From positions 992,001 through 1,056,000 of the forward strand of contig NZ_CP065037.1 of the NCBI RefSeq assembly GCF_019924635.1: a stretch of 64,000 nt of DNA. Direction: 5' to 3'. The position numbers and the translations under genes were made by a program. Every line of letters starts with the position of its first letter. Positions within the stretch are counted from its first letter, which is position 1. Under the pieces are notes generated by a model. That model had not been told where the DNA came from, ran no database searches, and saw nothing but the letters and a program-made list of their open reading frames with translations. This document shows positions 50,697 through 61,629 of the stretch, in pieces. Origin of the DNA: Leifsonia sp. ZF2019 (GTDB taxonomy: Bacteria > Actinomycetota > Actinomycetes > Actinomycetales > Microbacteriaceae).

Positions 50697-51713
50697 GTGA
50701 CCGACCGCAGCATCCCCCTCTCCGTCCTCGACCTCGCCAGCCGTCCCGCCGGAGGCACCAACGCCGACGCCGTCTCCGGCACCATCCGCCTCGCGCAGAC
50801 GGCCGAACGTCTGGGCTACCAGCGCTTCTGGGTCGCCGAGCACCACGGCATGCCGGCGATCGCCTCCAGTGCACCCGCCGTGCTCATCGCGGGTGTGGCC
50901 GGCGCGACGGAACGCATCCGGGTCGGCTCGGGCGGGGTGATGCTCCCGAACCACGCCCCGCTCGTCGTCGCGGAGCAGTTCGGTACCCTCCGCGCCCTCT
51001 ACGGTGACCGTATCGACCTCGGCATCGGGCGCGCGCCCGGAACGGACGGCGCCACCGCGATGGCGTTGCGGCGGAGCGAGCAGGGCCTCGGTGTGGACGA
51101 CTTCCCGCAGCAGCTGCTCGACCTCTTCGGCTTCTTCTACGGGGGCATGAGCGACGCGAACCCGCTGCACTCCATCACCGCGGTGCCCGGGCTCGGCGAC
51201 GCCCCGCAGGTATGGCTGCTCGGTTCCAGTGGCTTCAGCGCGCAGGTCGCCGCCGCCCTCGGCCTGCCGTTCGCCTTCGCCCACCACTTCGCCGGAGAGA
51301 ACACCGAGGCGGCGCTCGACCTGTACCGGTCGAAGTTCGAGCCGAGCGACTTCCTCGACGAACCGCACACGATGATCGCGGTCAATGTCGTCTCCGACGC
51401 CGACCCGCAGACGGTCCGCGCGCTGTCGCTGCCCGGGCAGCTCTCCTTCCTCCGCATGCGCCAAGGCCAGAAGCCGCAGCCCGTGAGCGTCGAGGAAGCC
51501 CTCGCCTACGACTTCAGCCCGCTGGAGGAGGAGTTCATCGCCGCCCGCAACGCCCGCCAGGCCATCGGCACCCCGGACGAGGTGCGCGCACGCCTCGACT
51601 CCCTCCTGGGCTCCACCGGTGCGGACGAGCTGATGGTGTCGTCCGGCGCGGCGACCGTGGAGGGTCGGATCCGCTCCCTCGAGATCGTCTCGGAGCTGTA
51701 CCCCGCTCCATGA
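50697..51713 (+). CDS. LLM-class flavin-dependent monooxygenase
   Basis: A 338-residue luciferase-like monooxygenase. [12 protein letters not shown] at the N-terminus, [21 protein letters not shown] near residue 42, [23 protein letters not shown] near 78 and [13 protein letters not shown] near 103 are characteristic of the MsnO8-type group. Such enzymes use reduced FMN and oxygen to oxidise organic substrates. GTG 50697 begins the conserved segment; the longer frame to 50316 overlaps the LAXTG gene. The following FMN reductase gene is its likely partner. Substrate unknown. Confidence 0.9.
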   Translation: MTDRSIPLSVLDLASRPAGGTNADAVSGTIRLAQTAERLGYQRFWVAEHHGMPAIASSAPAVLIAGVAGATERIRVGSGGVMLPNHAPLVVAEQFGTLRALYGDRIDLGIGRAPGTDGATAMALRRSEQGLGVDDFPQQLLDLFGFFYGGMSDANPLHSITAVPGLGDAPQVWLLGSSGFSAQVAAALGLPFAFAHHFAGENTEAALDLYRSKFEPSDFLDEPHTMIAVNVVSDADPQTVRALSLPGQLSFLRMRQGQKPQPVSVEEALAYDFSPLEEEFIAARNARQAIGTPDEVRARLDSLLGSTGADELMVSSGAATVEGRIRSLEIVSELYPAP

Positions 51714-51803
51714 CGGCGCATGACGCGAACAGGAGAGTCTGACGCGTCGCGCGAGTAGCGTGGGGGCGTTCCCGAGCCGAAGACACACGAAGGCGGTCCC
51801 CGC

Positions 51804-52397
51804 ATGGCACACGTCCCCACGGTCGTCGGAGTGAGCGGAAGTCCGACACGCCCCTCCCGCACCACGGTGCTGGTCGACGAGGTCGCCCGCTCGTTCGCCG
51901 GCGCGATCGGCGGCACCCACCGCACCATCGAACTCGCACCACTGCTCGGCCAGCTGGGGGCGGGACCCTTCCGTTCGCACCTGGGGCCGGAGGTCGCGGA
52001 GGCCCTCGAAGCCGTCGAGGCCGCCGACGTCATCGTCGTCGGATCGCCTGCCTACCGCGCCACCTACACGGGGCTCTTCAAGCTCTTCTTCGACCACATC
52101 GGGCAGTACGCGCTCGTCGACAAGCCCATCGTGCTCACCGCGACGGGCGGTAGTGACCGCCACGCCCTCCTCGTCGAGCACCAGATGCGCCCCCTCTTCG
52201 GCTTCTTCCAGTCCCTCACCCTCCCGCTCGGCATCTACGCCGCCGAGAGCGACTTCGCCGACTACCGGATCACCTCCGAAGACCTCCGTGGTCGCATCGA
52301 CACCGCCGTCAACCGCACCATCCCGCTCGTGCGCGCCCACATCGACCCGGAGTCGCGGTACGCGACGGCGGAGTTCGCGCGGCCCGACGCGTTCTGA
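51804..52397 (+). CDS. NADPH-dependent FMN reductase
   Basis: A 197-residue flavodoxin-fold protein: VVGVSGSPTRPSRTTVLVDEV binds the FMN phosphate, and VIVVGSPAYRATYTGLFKLFFDH is typical of MsuE/SsuE-type reductases. It would supply reduced FMN to the monooxygenase encoded 90 bp upstream, a standard two-component arrangement used for sulfonates or other substrates. ATG 51804 starts MAHVPTVVGV. Confidence 0.9.
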   Translation: MAHVPTVVGVSGSPTRPSRTTVLVDEVARSFAGAIGGTHRTIELAPLLGQLGAGPFRSHLGPEVAEALEAVEAADVIVVGSPAYRATYTGLFKLFFDHIGQYALVDKPIVLTATGGSDRHALLVEHQMRPLFGFFQSLTLPLGIYAAESDFADYRITSEDLRGRIDTAVNRTIPLVRAHIDPESRYATAEFARPDAF

Positions 52398-52560
52398 GGG
52401 GGTCCCCGCTGCTCCTGTTCTGCAGGGGGTGAGTTCCTGTGGCTGAGTGGGAGGGTGGCTCGCGTGTCGGGGTGCACCCTACCGCTACCCCAGACGCCGC
52501 CTCACGCTTCGCGTTCCGCGGCGCCCCTCGCGGCAGGGGCCGGGAAGTCGCCAGCGAAGA
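52398..52560. other. Non-coding stretch downstream of the FMN reductase
   Basis: No credible gene is visible in these 163 bp. The sequence is GC-rich, with GGGGGTCCCC at 52399-52408 and several short complementary runs such as CGCGGCGCC. It leads into the long hairpin that follows. Confidence 0.5.
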
Positions 52561-52625
52561 AGCGGTAAACAGAAGAGGAGCCCCGGTTCGCGATGCGAAC
52601 CGGGGCTCCTCTTCTGTTTACCGCT
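52561..52625. terminator. 31-bp perfect hairpin, bidirectional terminator
   Basis: The arms 52561-52591 and 52595-52625 are perfectly complementary over 31 bp with only a GAT loop. The inner part is GC-rich (GGAGCCCCGGTTCGC), and in both directions it is followed by a run rich in T and C, so it can act as an intrinsic terminator both for the FMN reductase transcript and for the converging tRNA-Pro, whose 3' end is only 4 nt away. Its length is unusual. Confidence 0.8.
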
Positions 52626-52628
52626 CTG

Positions 52629-52702
<74 letters not shown>

Positions 52703-52765
52703 ATGGCCCTGAAGGCCTCATCTAGGATACACGAGCCGGAGGTGTGCTGATGACCATTCAGGCGC

Positions 52766-53746
52766 TCAGGCCGCCGTCAGAGTGACCAGGGTGGCCTCCG
52801 GGCGGCACGCGAACCGCACGGGCGCGTAGATGGAGGTGCCCAGCCCGGCGGAGACGTTGAGGAAGGCCGAACGGAAGGCGTGGCGCCAAATGCTGAGGCC
52901 CTTGACCTGCTTGCGGGGGATGTCGCAGTTCGTCACCAGCGCGCCGTAACCGGGCACACAGACCTGGCCGCCGTGCGTGTGACCGGCGAAGATCATCGCG
53001 GCGCCGTACGTCACGAAAGCGTCCAGCACGCGTCGGTACGGCGCGTGCACGACACCCAGCGTCACCGTCGGCCGCGCGGTCGCCGGCTCGTCCTCGGGCC
53101 ACATGGCGTCGTCGCTGTACGGATCGTCCTCGCGGAGCTCGTCGAGAGCGCCCGGGATGGCCTCCACGCGGTCGAAGCGGACGTGCGGGTCGTCGACGCC
53201 GAACAGCTCGAGGTGGGTGCCACGGATATCGAGGGAGCCGACCGCGTTGTTCAGGTCCAGCCAGCCCAGATCACGCAGGTACGCCGTCAGCGACGCGGTG
53301 TCGAGCCGGGGAGCGGTGGACCCGTTCTTCTTCGACGGGCCGGTGAAGTACTTGAGAGGGTTCTTCAGCTGCGGGCCGAAGTAGTCGTTCGACCCGTGGA
53401 CGAAGACACCCGGCGTGCCGCGGAAGGCGTCCAGAGCCGCACGGATTCCCTCCAGCCCGTTCTCGTGGCTGAGATTGTCGCCGGTGTCGACGACCAGGTC
53501 CGGCTTCAGCGCCGCGAGCGAGCGCACCCACTCCTGTTTGTCCCGCTGCCACGGGGCCATGTGCAGGTCGGACAGGTGCAGAACACGGATCGGCTCGGAT
53601 CCGGCAGGGAGCACGGGTGCCGACACCTCCCGCAGCGTGTAGGCACGACGTTCGATGAGCGAGCCGTATGCGAACGCGGCCGCTCCCGTGGCTCCCAGCA
53701 CCGCGAGGGCGGTGCCGAGCGGACGGAGCGCGGAGCCGCGACCCAC
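52766..53746 (-). CDS. Membrane-anchored metallophosphoesterase
   Basis: A 326-residue protein on the minus strand with one N-terminal helix (residues 9-28) and a calcineurin-like phosphoesterase domain. Metal-binding motifs are HLSDLHM near residue 56, VVDTGDNLSHENG near 85, GSNDY near 118 and GHTHGGQ near 256. Relatives such as YkuE act on lipid or nucleotide phosphates at the membrane. Its GTG start shares one base with the stop of the penicillin-binding protein gene (53746), so both are in one transcript. Substrate unknown. Confidence 0.9.
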   Translation of the reverse strand: MGRGSALRPLGTALAVLGATGAAAFAYGSLIERRAYTLREVSAPVLPAGSEPIRVLHLSDLHMAPWQRDKQEWVRSLAALKPDLVVDTGDNLSHENGLEGIRAALDAFRGTPGVFVHGSNDYFGPQLKNPLKYFTGPSKKNGSTAPRLDTASLTAYLRDLGWLDLNNAVGSLDIRGTHLELFGVDDPHVRFDRVEAIPGALDELREDDPYSDDAMWPEDEPATARPTVTLGVVHAPYRRVLDAFVTYGAAMIFAGHTHGGQVCVPGYGALVTNCDIPRKQVKGLSIWRHAFRSAFLNVSAGLGTSIYAPVRFACRPEATLVTLTAA

Positions 53747-56298
53747 TAGCCGGCGCCCGGTGTGGGCGCCGCGGACGGCGCTCCGGCAACGGTCAGCGCG
53801 ACCTGCGTCCCCGGCTTGGTAGGCGTGCCGGCGGCGGGATTCTGGGTCTGCACGACGGCGTCGCCGCCACCGCTGCCCGAGATCTTCACGCTGAACCCGG
53901 CGGAGGTGAGCGCCTTCTGCGCGTCCGACGCCTTCTGGCCGACGACGTTGGGCACCGCGACGAGGGAGCCGTTGCTCGTGAAGATGGTGACGACCGTGCC
54001 CTTGCCGACCGAACTGCCCGCTGCGGGGTCCGTCGCCGACACGGTGCCGGCGGGCTGGACCGAGTCCTGCTGTCCGCCGTCGGTGCTGTCCAGTCCGAGG
54101 CCCTTCAGGATGTTCTTGGCCTCGTCCGGCGACTTGCCGGCCAGATCCGGGATCGCGATCTGAACGCCGCGGACGAGCTTGTCGGGCGCGGCCGGGAAGT
54201 CATCGCCGCCGTACTTGGCGACCGCGGCCGACATCATGGCGCGCTGCACCGCGGTGCGGGCGATCGCGGGCGTGGTGCCGTGCGTCGGGTAGATCCTGCG
54301 CATGTCCTGATGGCCGCTGACGTTGCCGACCCAGTAGGCGCCGGCGACCTTCGTCGTGGCCGCGACCAGCCACAGCTGCTCGTTGCCGTCGGTGGTGCCG
54401 GTCTTGCCGAGCATGTCCTTGCCGGTGGTGTTCATCCCGGCGGCGGTCCCGCTCTGGACAGGACCCTGCAGAGCCTTGGCCATGGTGTTGGCGACCGTCG
54501 GGTCGACGGACTGCGTGCACTTCGTGGCAGGCGGGGCGACGTCCTTGCCGGCGGCGTCGGTGATCTTGTCGATCGCGATCGGGCTGCAGGTGAGGCCGTT
54601 GTTGGCGATGCCCGCGAAGGCCGTCGCCATCGTCAGCGGCGCGATCTCGTTCACGCCGAGCACCGAGGACGGCACCGTGCTCAGCGGCTCACCCTTGGCG
54701 GTGTGCACGCCGAACGCCTCGGCGTCGTTCTTGATCTCGCACAGGTCGAGCTGGGAGGCCATGGAGACGAACGCCGTGTTGATGGAGTTCGTGGTGGCGT
54801 TCTGGGCGCTGCGCTGCCCCTCCTCGCCACCGGAGTCGTTCGTCGGGCGGTAGGTTCCGGTCCAGTCGCCGTCGCACGAGTTCTTGAACTTCGTGTAGGT
54901 GCGGATGTTGGCGTTGACCGTCTCGTTCAGCGAGTGTCCCTGCTTGAGCCACTCGGCGAGCGTGAACACCTTGTACGTCGATCCGACCTGGAACCCCCCG
55001 GAACCGCCGTAGGCGTAATCGGTCGAGTAGTTGATCGCGCTGTAGGACGGGTCGGCGGCAGCCTCGTCAGCGTCCTGCGTGTAGTTCTTGTTCTGCGCCA
55101 TGTAGAGAACACGGCCGGTGCCCGGCTGCACCCCGACGAGCACACCGCCGATGTCGACCTTATAGTTCTTGGGCACGTAGGAGTTGATCGTCGCTTCCGC
55201 GACCGTCTGCAGGTCGAGGTCCAGCGACGTGTAGATCTTGTAGCCGCCGCGGTTGAAGTTCGCCCGGCGCGTGTCCTCGTCGGCGCCGAAGGTCGGGTCG
55301 TTGAGAATGATCCGCTGCACGTAGTCGCAGAAGTACGCCGAGCCTCCCGCGGTCTGGCAACCACGGGTGGAGGGTGTGATGACGGGCTGCACCGGTGTCT
55401 TCACGGCCTCGTCGTACTGCGTCTTGGTGAGCTTCTTGTACTGGTACATCTTCTGGAGGATGTAGTCGCGGCGTTCCTTGTTCTTGGCATAGCCGTTGGC
55501 GGCGCCGTTCGACTCGGAGTCCGGGCTGTCGATCTTGAGCGACGTCGGCTCGTTCACGATCGCGAGCAGGCTGGCCGCCTGCGCGGGCGTCAGCGCCGCA
55601 GCGGTCGTGTTGAAGTAGTACCGGGCCGCGGCCTCGATGCCGTAGACCGAGCCGCCGAAGCCGGCGATGTTGAGGTAGCCGACCAGGATCTGGTCCTTGC
55701 TGTACTTCTTCTCGATGCCGATGGCGTACTTCATCTCCTTGACCTTGCGGTCCGGGGTGACGCCGGTCGAGTCGTCGACGCAGGTCTGGTACGCCTTCTT
55801 CTGCTCGTCCGTCTTGACGGGCATGGCCTCGCACTTCTGCAGCAGAACGTTCTTCACGTACTGCTGGGTGATCGAGGAGCCGCCCTGCACTCCGCCGCCG
55901 GAGACGGTGGACAGCACACCACGCATGGTGCCCTGGATGTCGACGCCGCCGTGGCTGTAGAAGCGCGGGTCCTCGCCGGCGATGGCCGCATCCTTGGCCG
56001 CCTGCGAGATCTGGTCGAACGTGACCGGGAGACGGTTCTGGGAGTAGAAGGTCGCGAGAGCGCGGTCCGTGCCGTCGCTGTTCTTCGCGTAGATGGTGGT
56101 CGGCTGGGCGAGCGTGCCCGGCTCGAGGTACTCGGGAAGGCCCTCGAAGACGCCGATCCCGTTGTTGGCCGCCATGCCGGTCACGGCGATCGCCGGCGTG
56201 ACAGCGGCAGCGACCAGAAGGCCCGCGACAACACTCATGCCGAGGAACGCGGCGCCGGCGCCGAACGCACCTCTAGCCCGTGGTTTTTTCGCAGACAT
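53746..56298 (-). CDS. Class A penicillin-binding protein with PASTA domains
   Basis: An 850-residue cell-wall enzyme on the minus strand. After a membrane helix (about residues 15-40) comes the GT51 glycosyltransferase domain (AGEDPRFYSHGGVDIQGTMRG; GGSSITQQYVKN) and the transpeptidase domain, with the SxxK motif in VGSTYKVF, SxN in NSINTAF and KTG in LGKTGTTDG. Two PASTA domains and a proline-rich tail end the protein. It polymerises and crosslinks peptidoglycan outside the membrane. The ATG at 56298 is preceded by TACTCT, whose plus-strand complement is 56305-56310, 6 nt away, implying a leaderless mRNA. Confidence 0.95.
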   Translation of the reverse strand: MSAKKPRARGAFGAGAAFLGMSVVAGLLVAAAVTPAIAVTGMAANNGIGVFEGLPEYLEPGTLAQPTTIYAKNSDGTDRALATFYSQNRLPVTFDQISQAAKDAAIAGEDPRFYSHGGVDIQGTMRGVLSTVSGGGVQGGSSITQQYVKNVLLQKCEAMPVKTDEQKKAYQTCVDDSTGVTPDRKVKEMKYAIGIEKKYSKDQILVGYLNIAGFGGSVYGIEAAARYYFNTTAAALTPAQAASLLAIVNEPTSLKIDSPDSESNGAANGYAKNKERRDYILQKMYQYKKLTKTQYDEAVKTPVQPVITPSTRGCQTAGGSAYFCDYVQRIILNDPTFGADEDTRRANFNRGGYKIYTSLDLDLQTVAEATINSYVPKNYKVDIGGVLVGVQPGTGRVLYMAQNKNYTQDADEAAADPSYSAINYSTDYAYGGSGGFQVGSTYKVFTLAEWLKQGHSLNETVNANIRTYTKFKNSCDGDWTGTYRPTNDSGGEEGQRSAQNATTNSINTAFVSMASQLDLCEIKNDAEAFGVHTAKGEPLSTVPSSVLGVNEIAPLTMATAFAGIANNGLTCSPIAIDKITDAAGKDVAPPATKCTQSVDPTVANTMAKALQGPVQSGTAAGMNTTGKDMLGKTGTTDGNEQLWLVAATTKVAGAYWVGNVSGHQDMRRIYPTHGTTPAIARTAVQRAMMSAAVAKYGGDDFPAAPDKLVRGVQIAIPDLAGKSPDEAKNILKGLGLDSTDGGQQDSVQPAGTVSATDPAAGSSVGKGTVVTIFTSNGSLVAVPNVVGQKASDAQKALTSAGFSVKISGSGGGDAVVQTQNPAAGTPTKPGTQVALTVAGAPSAAPTPGAG

Positions 56299-56350
56299 AG
56301 GATCAGAGTAGGTGATCAACCTGATAAACGGCCCGAACGCAAGGAGCACG

Positions 56351-56518
56351 ATGCCGCGCTGGGAGTACCTCACGACGCCCCTGATGATCCACAACACCGC
56401 CGCCATCCTCAACAACTGGGGCTCGGAGGGGTGGGAGCTGGTGCAGGTGGTGACGGGTCCGGAGGGCGGTCTCGTCGCCTATCTGAAGCGCCCCGTGCAG
56501 GACGAGGCGGACGCCTGA
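56351..56518 (+). CDS. DUF4177 small protein
   Basis: A 55-residue protein starting MPRWEYLTTPLMIHNTAAIL, with GSEGWELVQVV as the hallmark of the DUF4177 family. ATG 56351 follows AAGGAG directly; the frame upstream to 56312 lacks the family match. It is divergent from the penicillin-binding protein gene and overlaps the RidA gene by one base (TGATG at 56516-56520), so the two are coupled. Role unknown. Confidence 0.8.
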   Translation: MPRWEYLTTPLMIHNTAAILNNWGSEGWELVQVVTGPEGGLVAYLKRPVQDEADA

Positions 56519-56988
56519 TGGCCGCCATCGAGGCGCGTCTCGCCGAACTGGGCATCGACCTGCCGGACGTCGTCCCGCCGGTCGCCGCCTACACCCCCGC
56601 CGTGATCGACGGCGGCCACGTCTACACCTCCGGCCAGCTGCCGATGGTCGCCGGCGCACTCCCCGCGACCGGCAAAGTGGGCGAGGGCCACGGCCTCGTT
56701 CCGGCCGCCGACGCCAAGGATTACGCGCGCACCTGCGCGCTCAATGCCCTCGCCGCCGTGAAGAGTGTGCTCGGCTCCCTCGACCGGGTCACCCGCGTCG
56801 TCAAGGTCGTCGGCTTCGTCGCCTCCGATCCCGCGTTCACCGGTCAGCCCGGCGTCGTCAACGGCGCCTCGGAGGTGCTGGGAGAGATCTTCGGCGACGC
56901 CGGAGTGCACGCACGGTCGGCCGTCGGTGTCGCCGTGCTCCCGCTCGACTCGCCGGTCGAGGTCGAGATCGTGGTCGCATTCGAGTAG
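56518..56988 (+). CDS. RidA-family protein
   Basis: A 156-residue protein of the YjgF/YER057c/UK114 family in its longer actinobacterial form. VPPVAAYTPAVIDGGHVYTSGQLP near residue 19, NALAAVKSVLGSLDRVTRVVKVVGF and ARSAVGVAVLPLDSPVEVEIV are its signatures. RidA proteins hydrolyse reactive enamine or imine intermediates. The ATG at 56518 overlaps the DUF4177 stop. A bidirectional hairpin follows. The very long antisense frame across this region is an artefact of GC-rich codons. Confidence 0.92.
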   Translation: MAAIEARLAELGIDLPDVVPPVAAYTPAVIDGGHVYTSGQLPMVAGALPATGKVGEGHGLVPAADAKDYARTCALNALAAVKSVLGSLDRVTRVVKVVGFVASDPAFTGQPGVVNGASEVLGEIFGDAGVHARSAVGVAVLPLDSPVEVEIVVAFE

Positions 56989-57009
56989 TCCACGCCAGGA
57001 GACGACGGA

Positions 57010-57035
57010 GGGGCGGTGCCGGTCGGCACCGCCCC
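57010..57035. terminator. Bidirectional terminator between the RidA and acs genes
   Basis: GGGGCGGTGCC at 57010-57020 pairs perfectly with GGCACCGCCCC at 57025-57035 around a GGTC loop. It sits between two convergent genes, 22 bp after the RidA stop and 13 bp from the acs stop. Only TT follows on the plus strand. Confidence 0.75.
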
Positions 57036-57048
57036 TTGCGTGCATCCG

Positions 57049-58998
<1,950 letters not shown>

Positions 58999-59127
58999 GG
59001 GGAGGCTGTTCGCTCCTTTGCGATGCTGAGTGTTCTGTCGTGGCGCGACAATGCCTGACTCTACAACCTCGGGCGGGCCGGTCCCACGGAGACTTGCGTT
59101 TGCATTGATTCCGCGTAAACTTGTCCC
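58999..59127. promoter_or_regulatory. acs upstream region and 6C RNA promoter
   Basis: This gap separates the acs start from the 6C RNA. On the plus strand TTGCGT at 59094-59099 and TAAACT at 59116-59121, 16 nt apart, form a credible promoter for the RNA with a start near 59128. An acs promoter should lie on the other strand here; I could not pick one with confidence. Confidence 0.5.
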
Positions 59128-59229
59128 CGGCCGAATGTAAATTCGTGCGTGCGGCGCTAACGATTCCCCCCAATCCAGCGCCGCAGTGGCCGCACCTGTT
59201 CCCCCCAATAGGTGCGGCCCCCCTTTTTT
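59128..59229 (+). ncRNA. 6C small RNA
   Basis: Two successive hairpins each hold six cytosines in the loop. Hairpin 1 pairs GCGGCGCT (59151-59158) with AGCGCCGC (59177-59184), with its C6 run at 59166-59171. Hairpin 2 pairs GGCCGCACCT (59188-59197) with AGGTGCGGCC (59210-59219), with C6 at 59201-59206. The loops share TTCCCCCCAAT. A T6 run at 59224-59229 ends the transcript. This is the 6C RNA of actinobacteria, whose C-rich loops pair with G-rich mRNA regions. The 5' end is inferred from the promoter; the two-hairpin core is firm. Confidence 0.92.
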
Positions 59230-59343
59230 AACCGGCATCCCCTAGCGCGCCGCTCGTCATTCCCAACCGCGGGCCTCTCGTCAGGACTCCACAGATCCTT
59301 CGGAGTCGTCCCGGTCCCGCCGTCTGTGCTCTTGGCTCGGAGG

Positions 59344-60342
59344 ATGAGAGACGAGACAGCGAGCCCCGCTCAGCGTGAACCCGGTCTGTGGGAGACGTTC
59401 GGCATCCTGACGCCCTACCTCCAGCGACCGGGCGTGACCGACCTGTTCATCACCGGAGCGGGCGAGCTCTGGAGCGACGGCGGCCCACCGGGTCTCCATC
59501 GCATCCCGGATTGGAACCTGGACGAGCGTTCCGTCCGCCGCCTGGCCGTCGATCTGATCGGTCGTGGTGGGCGGCACATCGACGAGGCGACGCCGTTCGT
59601 CGACGTGCGCCTGCGCGGGGGAGTGCGCGTCCACGCCGTGCTCCCGCCCATCTCGACCGGGGGAACGCTCCTGTCCATCCGTATCCCGCGCGAGGAGGTC
59701 CTGACGCTGGAGGATCTCGCCGCCGCGGGCTCGCTGACGCCGGAGCAGGCTCAGATCCTGCGCGCGGCGGTCGCGGCGCGCACGAATCTGCTCGTCACAG
59801 GGGCGGGCGGGGCAGGGAAGACCACCCTGCTCGCCGCCATCCTGGCCCACGCGCCGCCGACCGAGCGGATCGTCGTGATCGAGGACGTCTCGGAGCTCCG
59901 CGTCCCGCACCCGCACGTCGTCGCGCTGCAGGCACGCCAGCCGAACCTCGAAGGAGCGGGCGGCGTGGATCTGCGTCGGCTCGTGCGCGAAGCACTCCGG
60001 ATGCGACCCGATCGCCTCGTGCTCGGCGAGTGCCGCGGAGAAGAGGTGCGCGATCTGCTGAGCGCCCTCAACACCGGACACGATGGGGGAGCGGGCACGC
60101 TCCACGCGAGCTCGCTCGTCGACGTCCCGGCGCGCTTGGAAGCGTTGGGCGCTTTGGCGGGCCTCGGGGAGCACGCGCTCGCCCGGCAGGCGGTGAGTGC
60201 GATCGGGCTCGTCGTCCATGTCGAACGGAGGGGCGAGGGCCGCCGCGTGGCCGGATTCGCCCGCCTCGCGCTCGGCGGGGACGGCCGGCTGGGAGTCGTG
60301 CCCGCGCCGGGTGCCGACGAACAGCCCGGGGGCGGGGCATGA
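59344..60342 (+). CDS. CpaF/TadA-type secretion ATPase (Tad pilus)
   Basis: A 332-residue cytoplasmic ATPase. GGRHIDEATPFVDVRLRGGVRVHAVLPP is typical of CpaF N-domains; Walker A is GAGGAGKTTLLAAIL near residue 157, then IEDVSELRVPHPHVV, and the Walker B region reads RPDRLVLGECRGEE. TGHDGGAGTLHAS is the His-box. It powers assembly of a Tad/type IVb-like pilus. ATG 59344 is chosen from GGAGG immediately before it and the conserved core that follows. Its stop overlaps the TadB-like gene (ATGA at 60339-60342). It opens a five-gene operon equivalent to mycobacterial Rv3659c-Rv3654c. Confidence 0.9.
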   Translation: MRDETASPAQREPGLWETFGILTPYLQRPGVTDLFITGAGELWSDGGPPGLHRIPDWNLDERSVRRLAVDLIGRGGRHIDEATPFVDVRLRGGVRVHAVLPPISTGGTLLSIRIPREEVLTLEDLAAAGSLTPEQAQILRAAVAARTNLLVTGAGGAGKTTLLAAILAHAPPTERIVVIEDVSELRVPHPHVVALQARQPNLEGAGGVDLRRLVREALRMRPDRLVLGECRGEEVRDLLSALNTGHDGGAGTLHASSLVDVPARLEALGALAGLGEHALARQAVSAIGLVVHVERRGEGRRVAGFARLALGGDGRLGVVPAPGADEQPGGGA

Positions 60343-61520
60343 GCGGGAAGCGCGGGACGGCTGCGGTGCTACAGCGGCGACGAGCGGGCCGCGGGCGCGC
60401 GGCCGCGACACGAATGCGGGACGGCGTCCTCCGGCGTTCCGCTGCGTCGGTCGTCGGGACGGACGCCGACGCACTCGCCGGTGCCGCCGAGGCACTCGCG
60501 GTGCTCCTCGACGCGGGTGTAGCGCCCACGTCTGCGTGGCGGCACGTGGGGCGGGCGGGCGCTCCACCCTCGGTGCGCCGGGTGGCCGCGCGCATCGAGG
60601 CAGGGGCGGCCGTCGAGGATGCGCTCGCCGAGGAGTCGCTCGCCGAGCAGTCGGCGTCGGTTCGGCGGACGATGCGCGGGAGTGCGCGCCGACGGAGCCG
60701 CGACTCTCCGCAGGGGCGGCAGTCGTCGCGCGGGTTGCCGGATCCGCCGGCGTCGTCTGAGGCGGCCGTGCGCGCTGCCACGACCGGCGCGGGCCCGCCG
60801 GGCGAGGCGTCGGTGAGCGCAGGTGCGCTGGCGACGCTCGCCGCCGCCTGGGCCGTCGCGGTGGCAGCAGGGGCGCCGCTGAGCCCGGCGTTGCGGGGCG
60901 CGGCGGACGCGCTGCGGGACCGGGCGGAAGTGGCGCGGGATGTGGAAGTGGCGCTGAGCGGCCCCCGAGCGACGGCACGGCTGGTGAGCTGGCTTCCGCT
61001 GGCGGGCGCGGCGTCGGCGATGCTCCTCGGAGTCGACATCGTCGGAGCGCTCGGTTCCGGACCGGTCGGTGGGATGCTCCTCACCGCGGGTGCAGCCCTG
61101 GGGATCGCCGGGAGGAGATGGACGGCGAGTCTCGTCCGCAGGGCGGCCCCGAGCGGGGACGTACCGGGGACGACCGAGGAGCTGACGGCGATCGCCCTGA
61201 GCTCGGGGCTGTCGGTGGAGCGATCACGCCGCCTCGTCGCGGAGACGTGCGACCGGCTGGATCTCCCCGGTGGATCCGACGCCGCCATCGACGACATCCT
61301 GGAGCTGGCGGCGCGGGCCGGGGCCCCGGCTGCCGAGCTACTCTCCTCCTCGGCGGTGCAACGGCGGCGCACAGCCCGCGCTGCAGGACGCACCGCCGCC
61401 GCGCGACTCGGTGTGCAGCTGCTGATGCCCCTCGCTGTCTGCGTACTGCCATCGTTCCTGCTCCTGGGAGTCGCACCCGTGATGCTCGCCCTGATCTCCT
61501 CCACCGTTGCGGGGTTCTGA
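60339..61520 (+). CDS. TadB/TadC-like membrane protein (type II secretion F family)
   Basis: A 393-residue membrane protein. The N-terminal 180 residues are basic and low in complexity with a partial F domain (AEALAVLLDAGVAPTSAWRHV), and a second F domain occupies the C-terminal half (TEELTAIALSSGLSVERSRRL near residue 285), with helices near 215-260 and 355-390. It forms the inner-membrane platform of the pilus machine together with the CpaF ATPase. In mycobacteria two genes cover these parts; here one gene seems to hold both halves. Confidence 0.82.
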   Translation: MSGKRGTAAVLQRRRAGRGRAAATRMRDGVLRRSAASVVGTDADALAGAAEALAVLLDAGVAPTSAWRHVGRAGAPPSVRRVAARIEAGAAVEDALAEESLAEQSASVRRTMRGSARRRSRDSPQGRQSSRGLPDPPASSEAAVRAATTGAGPPGEASVSAGALATLAAAWAVAVAAGAPLSPALRGAADALRDRAEVARDVEVALSGPRATARLVSWLPLAGAASAMLLGVDIVGALGSGPVGGMLLTAGAALGIAGRRWTASLVRRAAPSGDVPGTTEELTAIALSSGLSVERSRRLVAETCDRLDLPGGSDAAIDDILELAARAGAPAAELLSSSAVQRRRTARAAGRTAAARLGVQLLMPLAVCVLPSFLLLGVAPVMLALISSTVAGF

Positions 61521-61629
61521 GCAGTTGTCCACCGATTCGGGTGACCGGCCCACGCGCCGACAGCTGTCGCGAAGGATGAGGAGCACCGGCCATCGGCCCG
61601 GACCGGTCGAGAGGAAAGGGGATGACGAG

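Noticed and set aside
53668..56988. An 1106-residue plus-strand frame
   Set aside because: Only its last 156 residues are real (the RidA gene from 56518); the rest is antisense to the penicillin-binding protein and metallophosphoesterase genes.
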